From Fretibacterium fastidiosum (lineage in GTDB: Bacteria > Synergistota > Synergistia > Synergistales > Aminobacteriaceae), in NCBI RefSeq assembly GCF_964642095.1, contig NZ_OZ209244.1:868001-932000 (forward strand): a stretch of 64,000 nt of DNA. Reading direction: 5' to 3'. The notes beneath the pieces were generated by a model, which was not told the DNA's origin, searched no databases, and saw only the letters and a program-made list of their open reading frames with translations. The position numbers and the translations under genes were made by a program. This document shows positions 51,324-60,137 of this stretch, piece after piece (position 1 is the stretch's first letter; every line of letters starts with the position of its first letter).

Positions 51324-53118
51324 GCCCTCCCTTCATCTGCCAGCTTTCCGTTTCGTTCTGGATTGCCCACAGGTGTGCGTACAGTCCGTTTGCTTGCAGC
51401 AAATCGCTGTGTGAGCCGCGTTCCTTGAGCTGCCCGTTCTCCAATACGAAAATGTAGTCTGCGTCCTGGATAGAGTAAAGCCGGTGGGCTATCATCAGGA
51501 CAGTCTTGTCTTTCAAAAGCTCCGTCATGCCTTTCCGCAGAGCAAGCTCGTTTTCCGCGTCAGTAAAAGCCATCGCTTCGTCCAGTACGACAATGGGCGC
51601 GTCCTTCAATATCGCCCTTGCAATGGCGATGCGCTGCGCCTCGCCGCCCGACAGCCTGTGCCCGCCGTCGCCCAGCCTCGTATCATAGCCTTTCGGGAGG
51701 GAGAGGATGAAATCGTGGCACCTTGCCGCCTTTGCCGCCCGTTCCACGTCCTCGCGGTGAACCTTACGGTGCATGGCGATATTGTCGTAGACGCTTTCCG
51801 CAAAGATATGCGTGTCCTGAAAAACAAAGGCGACAGTGTTCATCAGGGCTTCCGTGGAATACTCCCGGATGTCCCGCCCCGCAATGCTGATAGAGCCGCT
51901 TTCCACATCCCAAAACCGGGCGATGAGCTGCCCTGCCGTGGATTTGCCCCCACCGGACGGCCCTACCAGCGCGGCAAAGCTCCCGGCCGGGATCTCCATT
52001 GTCAGGTGATCCAGCGCCATGCGGCGCAGGGGAGTGGCAGCGCTCTGATAAGAAAAACTCACATCCTGAAATGCGATTTCGGCTCCTCCCCTTGGCGCGG
52101 CCTCCGTCCCCTCGGACATGGGCTGCATATTCAGCACCTCGTCGATCTGATCCATGCGTACCGACAGGTTAAGCAAATCGGCACCGAACTCCACAAGTTC
52201 CATCAAGGGACTGATGCAGGCAGGGCCGACGATCAGGAACATCAGCAGCTCCATCATAAGCTCGTGGTCGCCGGGATGCAGGTGCAGCAATACGCAGCCG
52301 GAGGCGAGCAGAAAAGCCAGCACCGAAATCGTGATGGTCTTATACGCGCCGAAAATCGGCGTGACACGTTTCAGATAGGCCTTCCAATTTTCCCTGTTCT
52401 TCTCTATCAGTCCAGTCAGACGACGTGCTGCCGCCTCCGGCCTGCCAAAGATTTTTTCTTCCTCCATGCCCGCCACATATTCAGAAAACGCGGCGTCCAG
52501 CTCGGTTGAGGAACGGTTCAGATCGTTCCAGATCTTTTGCCCCCGCTTTCCGCCGAACGCGGAAAACTGGATAAGAAAGGCAAGCGCTAAGGCGATAAAG
52601 ATCGTCAGCGCCAGCGGTATGTTGAGAGAGAACATCAGCACGGCAAAAGCTGCCAGCAGCAACCCCGCACCGAAGATATTGGAAACATCGTGAGCAATGA
52701 TGTTTTCCATCTTTTCGATGTTCTCGTTCATCATCTTCTGTGTAGCTCCGGATTGCCCGCCTGTATAAAAACCGAGGTCCAGCCGCCCCATGTGGTCGAG
52801 GATGCGCATACGTAAATCATACAGGGCGTTGAACGCGCAGGCATGACAGGAAAAGCTGCCGATCACGGACAATACAATGCCCAACGCGATACTTCCTATC
52901 GTAACCGCTGCCCACAGCCACATCTCGCCGGTCGGGACAGCCGTACCATCAAGCGATGCCAGCAGGAAAAGTCGAACGATTCGGTAGACCGTGTAAAACG
53001 GTACGCCGGACAACAAAACGCTGAGTGCAGAGCAGGTCACTCCAAGGATGTATTTTCCCGGACTGCAATGTGCGGTTCGGAATACGCGAAGAATGACGTT
53101 TTTCTTTGCTTCTTGCAT
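51310..53118 (-). CDS. ABC transporter, fused permease-ATPase, subunit A
   Basis: This 602-residue half-transporter starts at ATG 53118, with AAAGGA 6 nt upstream; the longer frame from 53163 lacks a site. Six membrane segments precede the ATPase: Walker A LVGPSGGGKSTAG, signature LSGGEAQRIAIARA, and Walker B IVVLDEAMAFTD, where the usual DEAT/DEPT reads DEAM. H-loop MIAHRLYSI is present. The altered DEAM site may make this the regulatory half of an asymmetric heterodimer, though Glu itself is retained. A consensus promoter lies 80 nt upstream. Composition matches subunit B and the AraC gene, all part of the same acquired cassette. Confidence 0.88.
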   Translation of the reverse strand: MQEAKKNVILRVFRTAHCSPGKYILGVTCSALSVLLSGVPFYTVYRIVRLFLLASLDGTAVPTGEMWLWAAVTIGSIALGIVLSVIGSFSCHACAFNALYDLRMRILDHMGRLDLGFYTGGQSGATQKMMNENIEKMENIIAHDVSNIFGAGLLLAAFAVLMFSLNIPLALTIFIALALAFLIQFSAFGGKRGQKIWNDLNRSSTELDAAFSEYVAGMEEEKIFGRPEAAARRLTGLIEKNRENWKAYLKRVTPIFGAYKTITISVLAFLLASGCVLLHLHPGDHELMMELLMFLIVGPACISPLMELVEFGADLLNLSVRMDQIDEVLNMQPMSEGTEAAPRGGAEIAFQDVSFSYQSAATPLRRMALDHLTMEIPAGSFAALVGPSGGGKSTAGQLIARFWDVESGSISIAGRDIREYSTEALMNTVAFVFQDTHIFAESVYDNIAMHRKVHREDVERAAKAARCHDFILSLPKGYDTRLGDGGHRLSGGEAQRIAIARAILKDAPIVVLDEAMAFTDAENELALRKGMTELLKDKTVLMIAHRLYSIQDADYIFVLENGQLKERGSHSDLLQANGLYAHLWAIQNETESWQMKGGLAHV

Positions 53119-53198
53119 AGAAATCCTTTCTCTGCGGCTTTTGTCTTGACACGAATACCGCAAAATCTTTATTGGTTATACGCCCTTAACTGATAACA

Positions 53199-53226
53199 AT
53201 TATATGCATGGAAGCCGGGTTGTCAA
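53199..53226 (-). promoter_or_regulatory. Promoter of the ABC transporter operon
   Basis: On the minus strand TTGACA (53221-53226) and TATAAT (53199-53204) are both perfect consensus matches, 16 nt apart and 81 nt before the start codon. Confidence 0.85.
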
Positions 53227-53282
53227 AGCGGCAAAAAGTGCCTCAAGGCCAAGCCTGTATTTCATAAAAGCTCCGTAAATCG

Positions 53283-53311
53283 TTGGGATACAGGCTATTT
53301 TGTGGTAGAAT
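53283..53311 (+). promoter_or_regulatory. Promoter of the araC-type gene
   Basis: TTGGGA (53283-53288) and TAGAAT (53306-53311) are 17 nt apart, 86 nt before the regulator start. It is divergent from the ABC promoter; the 56 nt between them would hold the regulator sites. Confidence 0.6.
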
Positions 53312-53397
53312 TTCATTCAAAAGTTGCCTACAGTTAACCCAAATTCGTGCCAAAACAGAAAACGATATGCCAAAACGGAAAGGGAGGGGGCGACGAG

Positions 53398-53516
53398 ATG
53401 GTTACAATACACAGCATCGAAGAAATGCTGAACTTCTATATATCGCTTGGCGGCTTGCGGGAGGACGCGGCGAACGGCTTTCGCTATGTGTTTCCGAGGC
53501 AGCACTCCAAGATTGG
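53398..53516 (+). pseudogene. AraC-family regulator, 5' part (disrupted by IS21-type element)
   Basis: ATG 53398 has AGGGAGGGGG upstream. The frame encodes MVTIHSIEEMLNFYISLGGL and continues to HSKIG, where the IS begins at 53517. Removing the IS and one copy of the 5-bp ATTGG duplication joins it in frame to 55757, giving a 318-residue regulator. No stop or shift is seen in either half, so the disruption is recent. The gene is divergent from the ABC operon it probably controlled. Confidence 0.88.
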
Positions 53517-53580
53517 TGTCAAGCGACATGCAAAATTGACCCATGGGCGACATCGAAAACTGACCCCCCTTGAGCCCTGT

Positions 53581-54363
53581 TCATTGTCCTGCGATATCCT
53601 GCTCCTTTCGCATTAAGCCCGAACGGCGCTTTTCAAGCAGCCGATAACTGTCCCCCCGAAGCGTCACCACCGTCGAGTGGTGCAGCAGGCGGTCTAAAGT
53701 TGCAGTGGCCACGACGTTGTCTCCAAACACGTCCCCCCATTCCGATACGCTCCGGTTACTCGTCAGAAGAAGGCTGCCCCTCTCGTATCTCCTGGACACA
53801 AGCTGAAAAAACAGGTGCGCGCTTTCGCGCTCAAGGGGAAGGTAACCCAGCTCGTCTACTATCAGCAGCTTCGGCTTGCTGAAAAAGGACAACCGCTCCT
53901 CAAGACGAAGCTCATTCTTGCTCTTGCTCAGACTCGTCAGCAAGGCAACCGCCGTGGTGAACAGAACCGAGTAGCCCCGCTCTATCGACGCTCTGCCCAG
54001 AGCTATAGCCAGATGCGTTTTACCCACTCCGGGCGGTCCCAGAAAAAGCAAACTGTCCCCATTCGCCACCCACCGACAGTGACTCAGCTCCTCAAGCTGA
54101 CGACGGTCCGCTGAACTCGATCCCCAATCGAAACCATCAAGCGTCCTCACACACGGGAAGTGGGCGATCCTCAGCCCCATCTGGATTCGACGGATGTCCT
54201 TATGCCGCGCCTCCTCGCAGCAAAGACGGTACAAAACCTCGCGGTAGCTCAGCCCCTCCTTGGACGCTGCGTCCAACAAAGTATCCAGATTCTCTCGAAT
54301 GCCAGTCAGCTTCAGACGACCCAGCAGACTCATGAAATGCTCCTCGTCAATAACCTTGCTCAT
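53581..54363 (-). CDS. istB: IS21-family helper ATPase IstB
   Basis: This 260-residue DnaC-like AAA+ ATPase assists the IstA transposase in target selection. Walker A is FLGPPGVGKTHLAIALG, Walker B LLIVDELGYLPL, and sensor 1 LLLTSNRSVSEW. Length and start (ATG 54363 overlapping istA) match the family. It appears intact, so the element may still be active. Confidence 0.95.
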   Translation of the reverse strand: MSKVIDEEHFMSLLGRLKLTGIRENLDTLLDAASKEGLSYREVLYRLCCEEARHKDIRRIQMGLRIAHFPCVRTLDGFDWGSSSADRRQLEELSHCRWVANGDSLLFLGPPGVGKTHLAIALGRASIERGYSVLFTTAVALLTSLSKSKNELRLEERLSFFSKPKLLIVDELGYLPLERESAHLFFQLVSRRYERGSLLLTSNRSVSEWGDVFGDNVVATATLDRLLHHSTVVTLRGDSYRLLEKRRSGLMRKEQDIAGQ

Positions 54364-55667
54364 GACGCCTGCACTGCTTCTTCGTACTCACTCAGCGGAC
54401 GGCTCAAGGAATCTGTCGTGACCACGCGCAAAGAGGAGCTTTCCCCCTCCCCACCACAATACATAATTCCTCTAAGGTGCTCCTTGTCCGTGCTCTTCTG
54501 GTGCGTGCCGGGCTGCAGGACATGCCGCGCCAACTCCGTACCGTCAGACTGGTAAATCACGACCTCCGCTTCTGTAACCTGCACCTGGACACGTTTGCCG
54601 ATGGCCGACCACGGCACACTGTAACGGTTCGTGTCCACAACCACATGGGCGTCCGAGGGCACCTTCCTCACATACTCCCGGACCTGGACAAACGGGGCTC
54701 TGCCATGAGCGGGCCGGAGCGCTGCTCTCTCCGTCGACTCAAAACGGCACAACGGCGTGTCCGAGGCATCTGTCAACACCCGCCCGTCCGACTCCGTACG
54801 AAGCCAGTTCGCAATATGCCGTTCCATATCCGACCAGCTTGAGAACTCCCGACCCGCGATGCAGTTCCGCTTCACGTAACGGACCCCGTTCTCCACCTTT
54901 CCCTTCGTGCGGGCCCGGAAGGGCGCGCAAGCCCGTGGGGTGAAGCCCCAATAATCTGCAAACGCTTTGAACTTCTCGTTCAGCAAAAGCTCTCGTGTCC
55001 TGGGGTTGTGCTCTGTGACCAAAGCCCGGGGATTGTCCGTCAAAACCTCCGCAGGAACTCCTCCAAAATACGCAAAGGAATCCTCCATCCCCTGAAACCA
55101 AGCCTGTTGGTTCTCATGCTCGAAGGCTTTAACGTAGAGACGACGGGAGTACCCAAGCTTCGAGACAAAAAAGTACACCTTGACCTCAGTCCCCCCTATC
55201 AGGACTCTCTTCTCTCCAAAGTCTATCTGCATTTGATGGCCTGGGGGCGTCTCAAAGCGAACGGTTGCTAAAGCCTCCCGGCCTAAAACCTCACGATGCG
55301 CCTGCACTGCACGCTCTACCGTACGCAGCGAAACGGCTATCCCCTTCTCCGACTCCAACTCCTGCCGGATAACGTCGGCATTACCGCCGTGCTGAAAAAA
55401 TTTCTCGTGGAGCCAGTCCTCGTGACCCCGAAGGGCTCCCTGAAAAACACGCTTGTCCGTAAGGTTGTACTTCACAACTCCGCCGTTGCGGAGGTATTTA
55501 CGAACCGTAACCCGGCTCATGGAGAACTCCCTCGATAATTTGTGGATGCTCCATCCCTGAGAATGAAGCCGCAGCATGGCTGAAACTTCGTCCTGATGTT
55601 TGATAGCTCCCTCACCTGCCAACTGTAGGGTTGTTCCACTCAACAGTTTGGCAGAACGCTGAACCAT
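54360..55667 (-). CDS. istA: IS21-family transposase IstA
   Basis: This 435-residue DDE transposase has an N-terminal HTH (GWSIHKLSREFSMSRVTVRK) and catalytic residues in QMQIDFGEK (D), VLTDNPRA (D) and TKGKVENGVRYVKR (E). The C-terminal beta-barrel-like part contains RYSVPWSAIGKRVQVQV. No frameshift is seen. It is transcribed opposite to the disrupted regulator. Confidence 0.95.
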   Translation of the reverse strand: MVQRSAKLLSGTTLQLAGEGAIKHQDEVSAMLRLHSQGWSIHKLSREFSMSRVTVRKYLRNGGVVKYNLTDKRVFQGALRGHEDWLHEKFFQHGGNADVIRQELESEKGIAVSLRTVERAVQAHREVLGREALATVRFETPPGHQMQIDFGEKRVLIGGTEVKVYFFVSKLGYSRRLYVKAFEHENQQAWFQGMEDSFAYFGGVPAEVLTDNPRALVTEHNPRTRELLLNEKFKAFADYWGFTPRACAPFRARTKGKVENGVRYVKRNCIAGREFSSWSDMERHIANWLRTESDGRVLTDASDTPLCRFESTERAALRPAHGRAPFVQVREYVRKVPSDAHVVVDTNRYSVPWSAIGKRVQVQVTEAEVVIYQSDGTELARHVLQPGTHQKSTDKEHLRGIMYCGGEGESSSLRVVTTDSLSRPLSEYEEAVQAS

Positions 55668-55751
55668 ACAAAACCCCTCCCCTCATCTTTCCTCTGAGGG
55701 TGGGTCAGTTTCCTCTGTCGCCTATGGGTCAGTTTATACTGTCGCCTGACA

Positions 55752-56594
55752 ATTGGCTTCTGGGGCGATCTGCACGGCTTTTCCGCAGCGGACGCAGACT
55801 TTACCTATCCGCAGGATACGATCATCCGCAGCCAGTTCCGTCAGCGGTATGTGGGGATCGGTCTGAGTAAGCAGGGCTCGGTGGAAGCCTACACGCAGAG
55901 GGATCAGACGATTCACTTCGGTGCGGGTATCAACTGCTTTGTCTTTGATTCGCCCGTCCCATTTTTTATGAAAGTTCCCGGAGGGCAACGGCTGCGGTTT
56001 CAAGGGCTGTATTTTCAGGAAGCGTTTTTCACGGAGAACAGCGTTCCGCTCTATGACAGCTTCTGGCGGGATGCAAAAAACACGATTCATGGTGCAGACC
56101 TTCATGCGCCGGAGCTGGTGTCCATCTATCGCCGCATCGAGCAATGCTGCTTGACAGGACTTGCTTTTGATACATGGCTGAGAGGATTGGGACTGGAGGC
56201 TGCGGGCTATCTGATCGAACTTGTGCAGCAGCTATCCTCGCAGACGCCGGTCTATCTCGACGAGAATGAGATCCACGCGGTGGAAAAGGCAAAGGCTATC
56301 CTGCAAGCCAGCCTGGAGCACCCACCTGCCGTTATTGACCTTTGCAGGAAGGTTGGCGTCAACAAGAACAAGCTGCAAAAGGGCTTCCGGCTGACCGAGG
56401 GGAAAAGCGTTGCGGAATACGTCCGCACCCTGCGCATGAAACGCGCCCTTGATCTGCTGGGGGACGATACCCTCTCCATCCAGGAGGTGGCGAAGGAGGT
56501 TGGCTATAACGGCATCAGCAATTTCTATGCGGTTTTCCGGCAGACCTTCGGGGACACGCCCGCCGTGATACAAAAGCTGCTGGGGATGAAGTGA
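55752..56594 (+). pseudogene. AraC-family regulator, 3' part
   Basis: The open frame resumes at GFWGDLHGFSAADADF and continues through a ligand-binding region (LHGF...SPVPFFMKVPGGQRLRF) to the C-terminal double HTH: VIDLCRKVGVNKNKLQKGFR and LSIQEVAKEVGYNGISNFYA with FRQTFGDTPA. A downstream ATG at 55851 could in principle start a truncated protein retaining the HTH, but no good ribosome binding site precedes it. The order AraC regulator divergent from two fused ABC half-transporters recalls ybtA-ybtPQ. Confidence 0.88.
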
Positions 56595-56777
56595 TTTTTG
56601 CAGGTTTGGATTTGCAATCCAAAGGCAACGGTCAGCGGCTCGAATGCTCGCAGCGGTTCAGGATCATGTCGGTTTCCAAACCCAGCTCTTCCCATTCGCG
56701 CAGAAGCAGGTGTTTGAGCCTTCGGATGCGGAATGAGCCGGCCTCTCGAGAGATTTTTCCCCTTTCGTCTGCCCCTC

Positions 56778-58343
56778 CTACAAGCAGACGAGCGCCGTGT
56801 GTTTTTTTGCGTCGACGACGATGACCGCGGTCGTCACGGCGCGGCCCTCTCCGTCGTAGGGTTTTGCATAGCCCTTCTCCTCGATCTGCTTCCGACCCTC
56901 GTCCCGAAGCCTCGCGATCTCGCCCGCGCTCCGCGCCAGCTTGAACTCCAGCACCACTGCGCGGTTTGGGAAAAGGACCAGGACATCGCTTCGCCCCCGG
57001 TTCGTGGGGACCTCCCCGTGGGCCGTGATGCCCGCCCCACGCAGGAGCATCAAAAACAGAGATCGGTACAGGGACTCGTTCCGCCGGGTGAAATCCTGGT
57101 AGGGGATGCCGGCCAGCGCGGTGTTGTACAGCCTGACCGCCCCCTCGATATCCCCGTCCTTCAGCGCGCGCCAGAGGTTCGAGCCAAGGGCCGTGAAGCC
57201 CTCCACACGATAGACGTTATCCAGGTACAGGCGCGAGATCGAGTTCAGTACCTCGCGGTTGGGATAGTCCAGCGTCAGCTCCTGCTCCTCTGCGGATTCG
57301 ATGGTCAGGTAGCCCGCCTGGTAGAGGAAGCTCTCCGGCCTGGCCCGCTCGATCTCCTGGCTGTCCGCGAAGTCGGCGGAAACGCTTTTGTGCCGATAGA
57401 CCTCCGGGTCATCGATCCCGTGGCTGCGCAGATAAGAGAGGATGAACGTAGGGGAGCCCGAGTGATACCAGTAGTTTTTGAACTCCCTGTCGGCCAGGAA
57501 GTTGAGGATGGAGAAGGGGTTGTAGAGGCGGGTCGCGCCGTCGAAGCAGAAGCCGTCGTAGTAGTCCTTCATCCGCGTCAGGAGCTCCTGGCGGGAGAGG
57601 CTCATCTTGCCGGCCGCGTGGTCAATCCAGTCCGCGAAGTCCCACTCAAGCTCCTCCTGCGTGTAGCCAACGACGTCGCCAAACTCCTCCACCATGGAGA
57701 TGTCCCGCAGGTTGTTCATGGCGGAGAAGACGCCGGTCTTGGTGAACTTGGAGATGCCGGTCAGCATGACGAAGCGGAGGTACTCGTCGCAGCCCTTGAG
57801 CACGGTGTAGAAACCACGGAGCGCCTCGCGCATGGCCTCCGCCGCCTCCAGGTTCCCGATCTTGTCCAGGATGGGCTTGTCGTACTCGTCGATCAGCACG
57901 ACGACAGGGCCGCCCTGCTTGTAGAGGGCGCGGATAAGCTCTTGAAACTTATCGCTGGGCTGCTGACTGGAGAGCGTCACGCCTGCATCTTCGGCCCTCC
58001 AGGTCAACGTGCTGTTAAGGGACTCTTCAAACTGAGCGACGTCCCTGACGTTCATCATGCTCATGTCGAGCCGCAGCACGGGCGCGGGGTGTTTCGCCTG
58101 CTCTGCGGCCCACGCCTCGGCGGCCAGGCCACGGAACAGATCGACCTTCCCCCGGAACATCGCGTCGAGCGTCGAGAGGGTCAGCGACTTGCCGAACCGC
58201 CGGGGGCGGGACAGGAAGTACCGTCTTCCGCTTGAGATGACTTTCTGCAGCCGATGGGTCTTGTCCACATAGAGAAGCCCCTCCTGGCGCAGCATCTCGA
58301 AGCTCTGGATGCCTATGGGCAGAGTCTGAAGTTTTTCGCTCAT
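56778..58343 (-). CDS. AAA-ATPase/PD-(D/E)XK nuclease-like protein, copy 2
   Basis: This 521-residue paralogue of the gene at 47447 lies in the same orientation 7.8 kb away. Walker A is FLSRPRRFGKSLTLST, Walker B VVLIDEYDKPI, and the nuclease motif RSDVLVLFPNRAVVLEFK. Residues 150-521 are almost identical to copy 1, as is the 40-nt stretch upstream of the start. Residues 15-40 (QEGLLYVDKTHRLQKVISSG) and 100-150 (AQFEESLNSTLTWRAEDAGV) differ clearly. That pattern suggests the N-terminal ATPase region diversifies while the rest is homogenised by conversion. It forms a direct repeat with copy 1 around the island. Confidence 0.88.
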   Translation of the reverse strand: MSEKLQTLPIGIQSFEMLRQEGLLYVDKTHRLQKVISSGRRYFLSRPRRFGKSLTLSTLDAMFRGKVDLFRGLAAEAWAAEQAKHPAPVLRLDMSMMNVRDVAQFEESLNSTLTWRAEDAGVTLSSQQPSDKFQELIRALYKQGGPVVVLIDEYDKPILDKIGNLEAAEAMREALRGFYTVLKGCDEYLRFVMLTGISKFTKTGVFSAMNNLRDISMVEEFGDVVGYTQEELEWDFADWIDHAAGKMSLSRQELLTRMKDYYDGFCFDGATRLYNPFSILNFLADREFKNYWYHSGSPTFILSYLRSHGIDDPEVYRHKSVSADFADSQEIERARPESFLYQAGYLTIESAEEQELTLDYPNREVLNSISRLYLDNVYRVEGFTALGSNLWRALKDGDIEGAVRLYNTALAGIPYQDFTRRNESLYRSLFLMLLRGAGITAHGEVPTNRGRSDVLVLFPNRAVVLEFKLARSAGEIARLRDEGRKQIEEKGYAKPYDGEGRAVTTAVIVVDAKKHTALVCL

Positions 58344-58502
58344 AATCCCGTCACCTCGCTTCGATTGGTCTTTTTATGACTCTATTCTAGCAGAAGTGGA
58401 AAGGGCGTGTGAGGAGCTCGATGCACACGGCGCCTCCTGCAGGCTTGGGAGGCGCTGGCGTTTGATATTTAAGGGGTTTCGGACGAGGAAGGCAGCCCGT
58501 CT

Positions 58503-58762
58503 TTAAGGAAACACTGATTAAGTCGCTAGGAACTGTCACCCGTATTGGCTCCCTTCAGTGCCAGAAACTTCATCAGGCCGCGCGAAGCGCGTGGGGATTG
58601 GGACTGACGGCCCGTGAGCAAGGGCGAACGGCAGCCGGAAGGCTCCCCGAAGGGAGGGCGTAGCCCCATTTTCAAATTTTAAGAAGCGCTGAAGGATACC
58701 CTTCGTTTGATGCTCCTTGATCGCTTTCAACAACTTTTGAAGATTAATCAGCTCTTCCTTAA
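58503..58762. repeat. MITE-like repeat family II, copy B (inverted)
   Basis: This 260-bp copy is in the opposite orientation to copy A at 23873. It starts TTAAGGAAACACTGATTAA and ends TTAATCAGCTCTTCCTTAA. The middle carries the same GGCTCCCTTCAGTGCCAGAA and GGAGCCTTCC-type modules as copy A. It lies between nuclease copy 2 and infC, with no gene inside. Confidence 0.88.
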
Positions 58763-58990
58763 ACTTTTCCTCTGCCTGGCCCTTTACTTTGCCCGCGCTT
58801 TGCGTTCCCGTGGATTTGGGTGGGCCCCAAATCCACAGGTTGCGATGGCTTTATCGGCGCTCAAGCCCGTCGTTGTACAGGTTAAGCCGATACTGACCTT
58901 TCACCCGTCAGGTGCAGCAGAAAATGTGCAAAACCGGTTTCCGACGCACGTTAAAAACTTTGCCTGTGGTTTGGGGTGGGCCGCTCCCCC
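58763..58990. other. Intergenic region upstream of infC
   Basis: No gene is supported in these 228 bases. A perfect 10-bp hairpin, GTGGATTTGG with CCAAATCCAC, lies at 58810-58836 without a U-tract. Nothing else is recognised. Confidence 0.4.
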
Positions 58991-59019
58991 TTGTCCTTTG
59001 GCGCGGACTGTGCTATAGT
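58991..59019 (+). promoter_or_regulatory. Promoter of infC-rpmI-rplT
   Basis: TTGTCC (58991-58996) and TATAGT (59014-59019) are 17 nt apart. The transcript would have a leader of about 200 nt before infC, containing a terminator. Confidence 0.6.
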
Positions 59020-59141
59020 TTCAGAATAAATTTCGTGCGAAGCAGAGGTTGGCCCCTCTCGCCTGTTCGGCGTCCGCCCGGCGGACCGCTGTCGGGCTAC
59101 GATGAACGCTTTTCAACCGGCGCGGGCCGGAGGCGAGTTTC

Positions 59142-59178
59142 AACGGGGGATGGGCTGACGCTTGTCCCCCGTTTTTTT
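59142..59178 (+). terminator. Attenuator terminator in the infC leader
   Basis: A 9-bp stem, AACGGGGGA with TCCCCCGTT (59142-59150 and 59165-59173), runs into seven T residues (59172-59178). It lies about 45 nt before infC. In other bacteria L20 or a similar signal controls such leader terminators of infC-rpmI-rplT. Confidence 0.8.
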
Positions 59179-59224
59179 ACGGGCTGCGGCGGACGGAACG
59201 ATCACAATGGAGGTGAGGCTTATA

Positions 59225-59827
59225 TTGCCCAGAACGGATGAGGACGCGCCGCGTGTCAACGAGGAGATCACAGCGCCGAACGTGCTGCTGATAGACGAGA
59301 ACGGGGTCAAGGTTGGCCAGACGGACACTCGTGAGGCCATGCGTATGGCCGAGGAGAAGATGCTGGACCTGGTGGAGGTGGCCCCGCAGGCGAAGCCGCC
59401 CGTGTGCCGTATCATGGACTACGGCAAGTATCGCTACCAGCTGCAGAAGAAGGAGAAGGACGCGAGGAAGAAGCAGAAGGTCCAGGCTCTGAAGGAGATC
59501 AAGATGCGCCCCAAGATCGACGAGCACGACTTCGACTTCAAGATGAAGGCCATCCAGAACTTCCTTGCGGGGGGCCATCGTGTCAAGGTCTCCGTGTTCT
59601 TCCGAGGGCGCGAGATGGCCTTTCTCAACCGCGGTGAGGACGTCTTGAACCGGGTCATTGCGGAGTGCGGTGAACTGGGCAAGTGTGAGGACTCCCCCAA
59701 GATGGAGGGGCGCTACATGCGCATCCTGGTGACGCCCACGCCCCAGGCTTCGGCCAGGGCGAGCGCCAGGGATGCCGCGGAGGCAAAGAAGCCCTCTCCT
59801 GAGCCGGCCGAAGCCGCCGAGGCCTGA
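59225..59827 (+). CDS. infC: Translation initiation factor IF-3
   Basis: This 200-residue factor binds the 30S subunit, checks the start codon and initiator tRNA, and prevents subunit joining. The N-domain has RVNEEITAPNVLLIDENGVK, the linker PPVCRIMDYGKYRYQLQKKE, and the C-domain MRPKIDEHDFDFKMKAIQNF with VKVSVFFRGREMAF. An Ala/Pro/Glu-rich tail of about 30 residues exceeds the usual length. I place the start at TTG 59225, 9 nt after GGAGGTG; an ATA codon precedes it and ATG 59207 is less well placed. Rare starts are usual for infC because IF-3 regulates itself through them. First gene of infC-rpmI-rplT. Confidence 0.93.
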   Translation: MPRTDEDAPRVNEEITAPNVLLIDENGVKVGQTDTREAMRMAEEKMLDLVEVAPQAKPPVCRIMDYGKYRYQLQKKEKDARKKQKVQALKEIKMRPKIDEHDFDFKMKAIQNFLAGGHRVKVSVFFRGREMAFLNRGEDVLNRVIAECGELGKCEDSPKMEGRYMRILVTPTPQASARASARDAAEAKKPSPEPAEAAEA

Positions 59828-59893
59828 GCGCCGGCCGCCGAAAGGCGCGCGCCACGGCCTTAAGACAGTCATACGAGTGAGGAGAATGTTCTG

Positions 59894-60094
59894 ATGCCTA
59901 AGATGAAACTGAAGTCGCACTCCGGTGCGAAGAAGCGCTTTTTCCGCACGGCGAGCGGCAAGCTGGCCTATCGTAAGTGCGGCCGCTCCCACATCATGGT
60001 CCACAAGGGAGCCAAGCGTATGCGCACCCTGCGCAAGACGGGCTACGTCACGGAAACGCTGATGGAGCAGATGAACCACCTGCTCCCCTACTAG
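59894..60094 (+). CDS. rpmI: 50S ribosomal protein L35
   Basis: This 66-residue basic protein begins MPKMKLKSHSGAKKRFFRTA and contains KCGRSHIMVHKGAKRMRTLR, the usual L35 sequence. It lies 66 nt after infC with GTGAGGAG as ribosome binding site. It binds 23S rRNA in the large subunit. Intact. Confidence 0.97.
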   Translation: MPKMKLKSHSGAKKRFFRTASGKLAYRKCGRSHIMVHKGAKRMRTLRKTGYVTETLMEQMNHLLPY

Positions 60095-60137
60095 GGATGT
60101 CCCGCCGTTCTGGTCCGTTTGAAAGGATTGATGACAA

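Larger units (their letters stand above)
53517..55751 (-). mobile_element. IS21-family insertion sequence
   Basis: This 2235-bp element is complete. Its ends are TGTCAAGCGACA (left) and, inverted, TGTCAGGCGACA (right). Each is followed by internal repeats of the type TGACCCATRGGCGACA, typical of IS21 multi-repeat ends. It carries istA and istB overlapping by 4 nt. It is flanked by a 5-bp target duplication, ATTGG, at 53512-53516 and 55752-55756. It interrupts the AraC-family gene. Confidence 0.95.

Noticed and set aside
55851..56594. Intact short AraC-type gene starting at 55851
   Set aside because: The reading frame extends upstream to the IS junction and joins in frame to 53398-53516; it is the 3' part of a disrupted gene.
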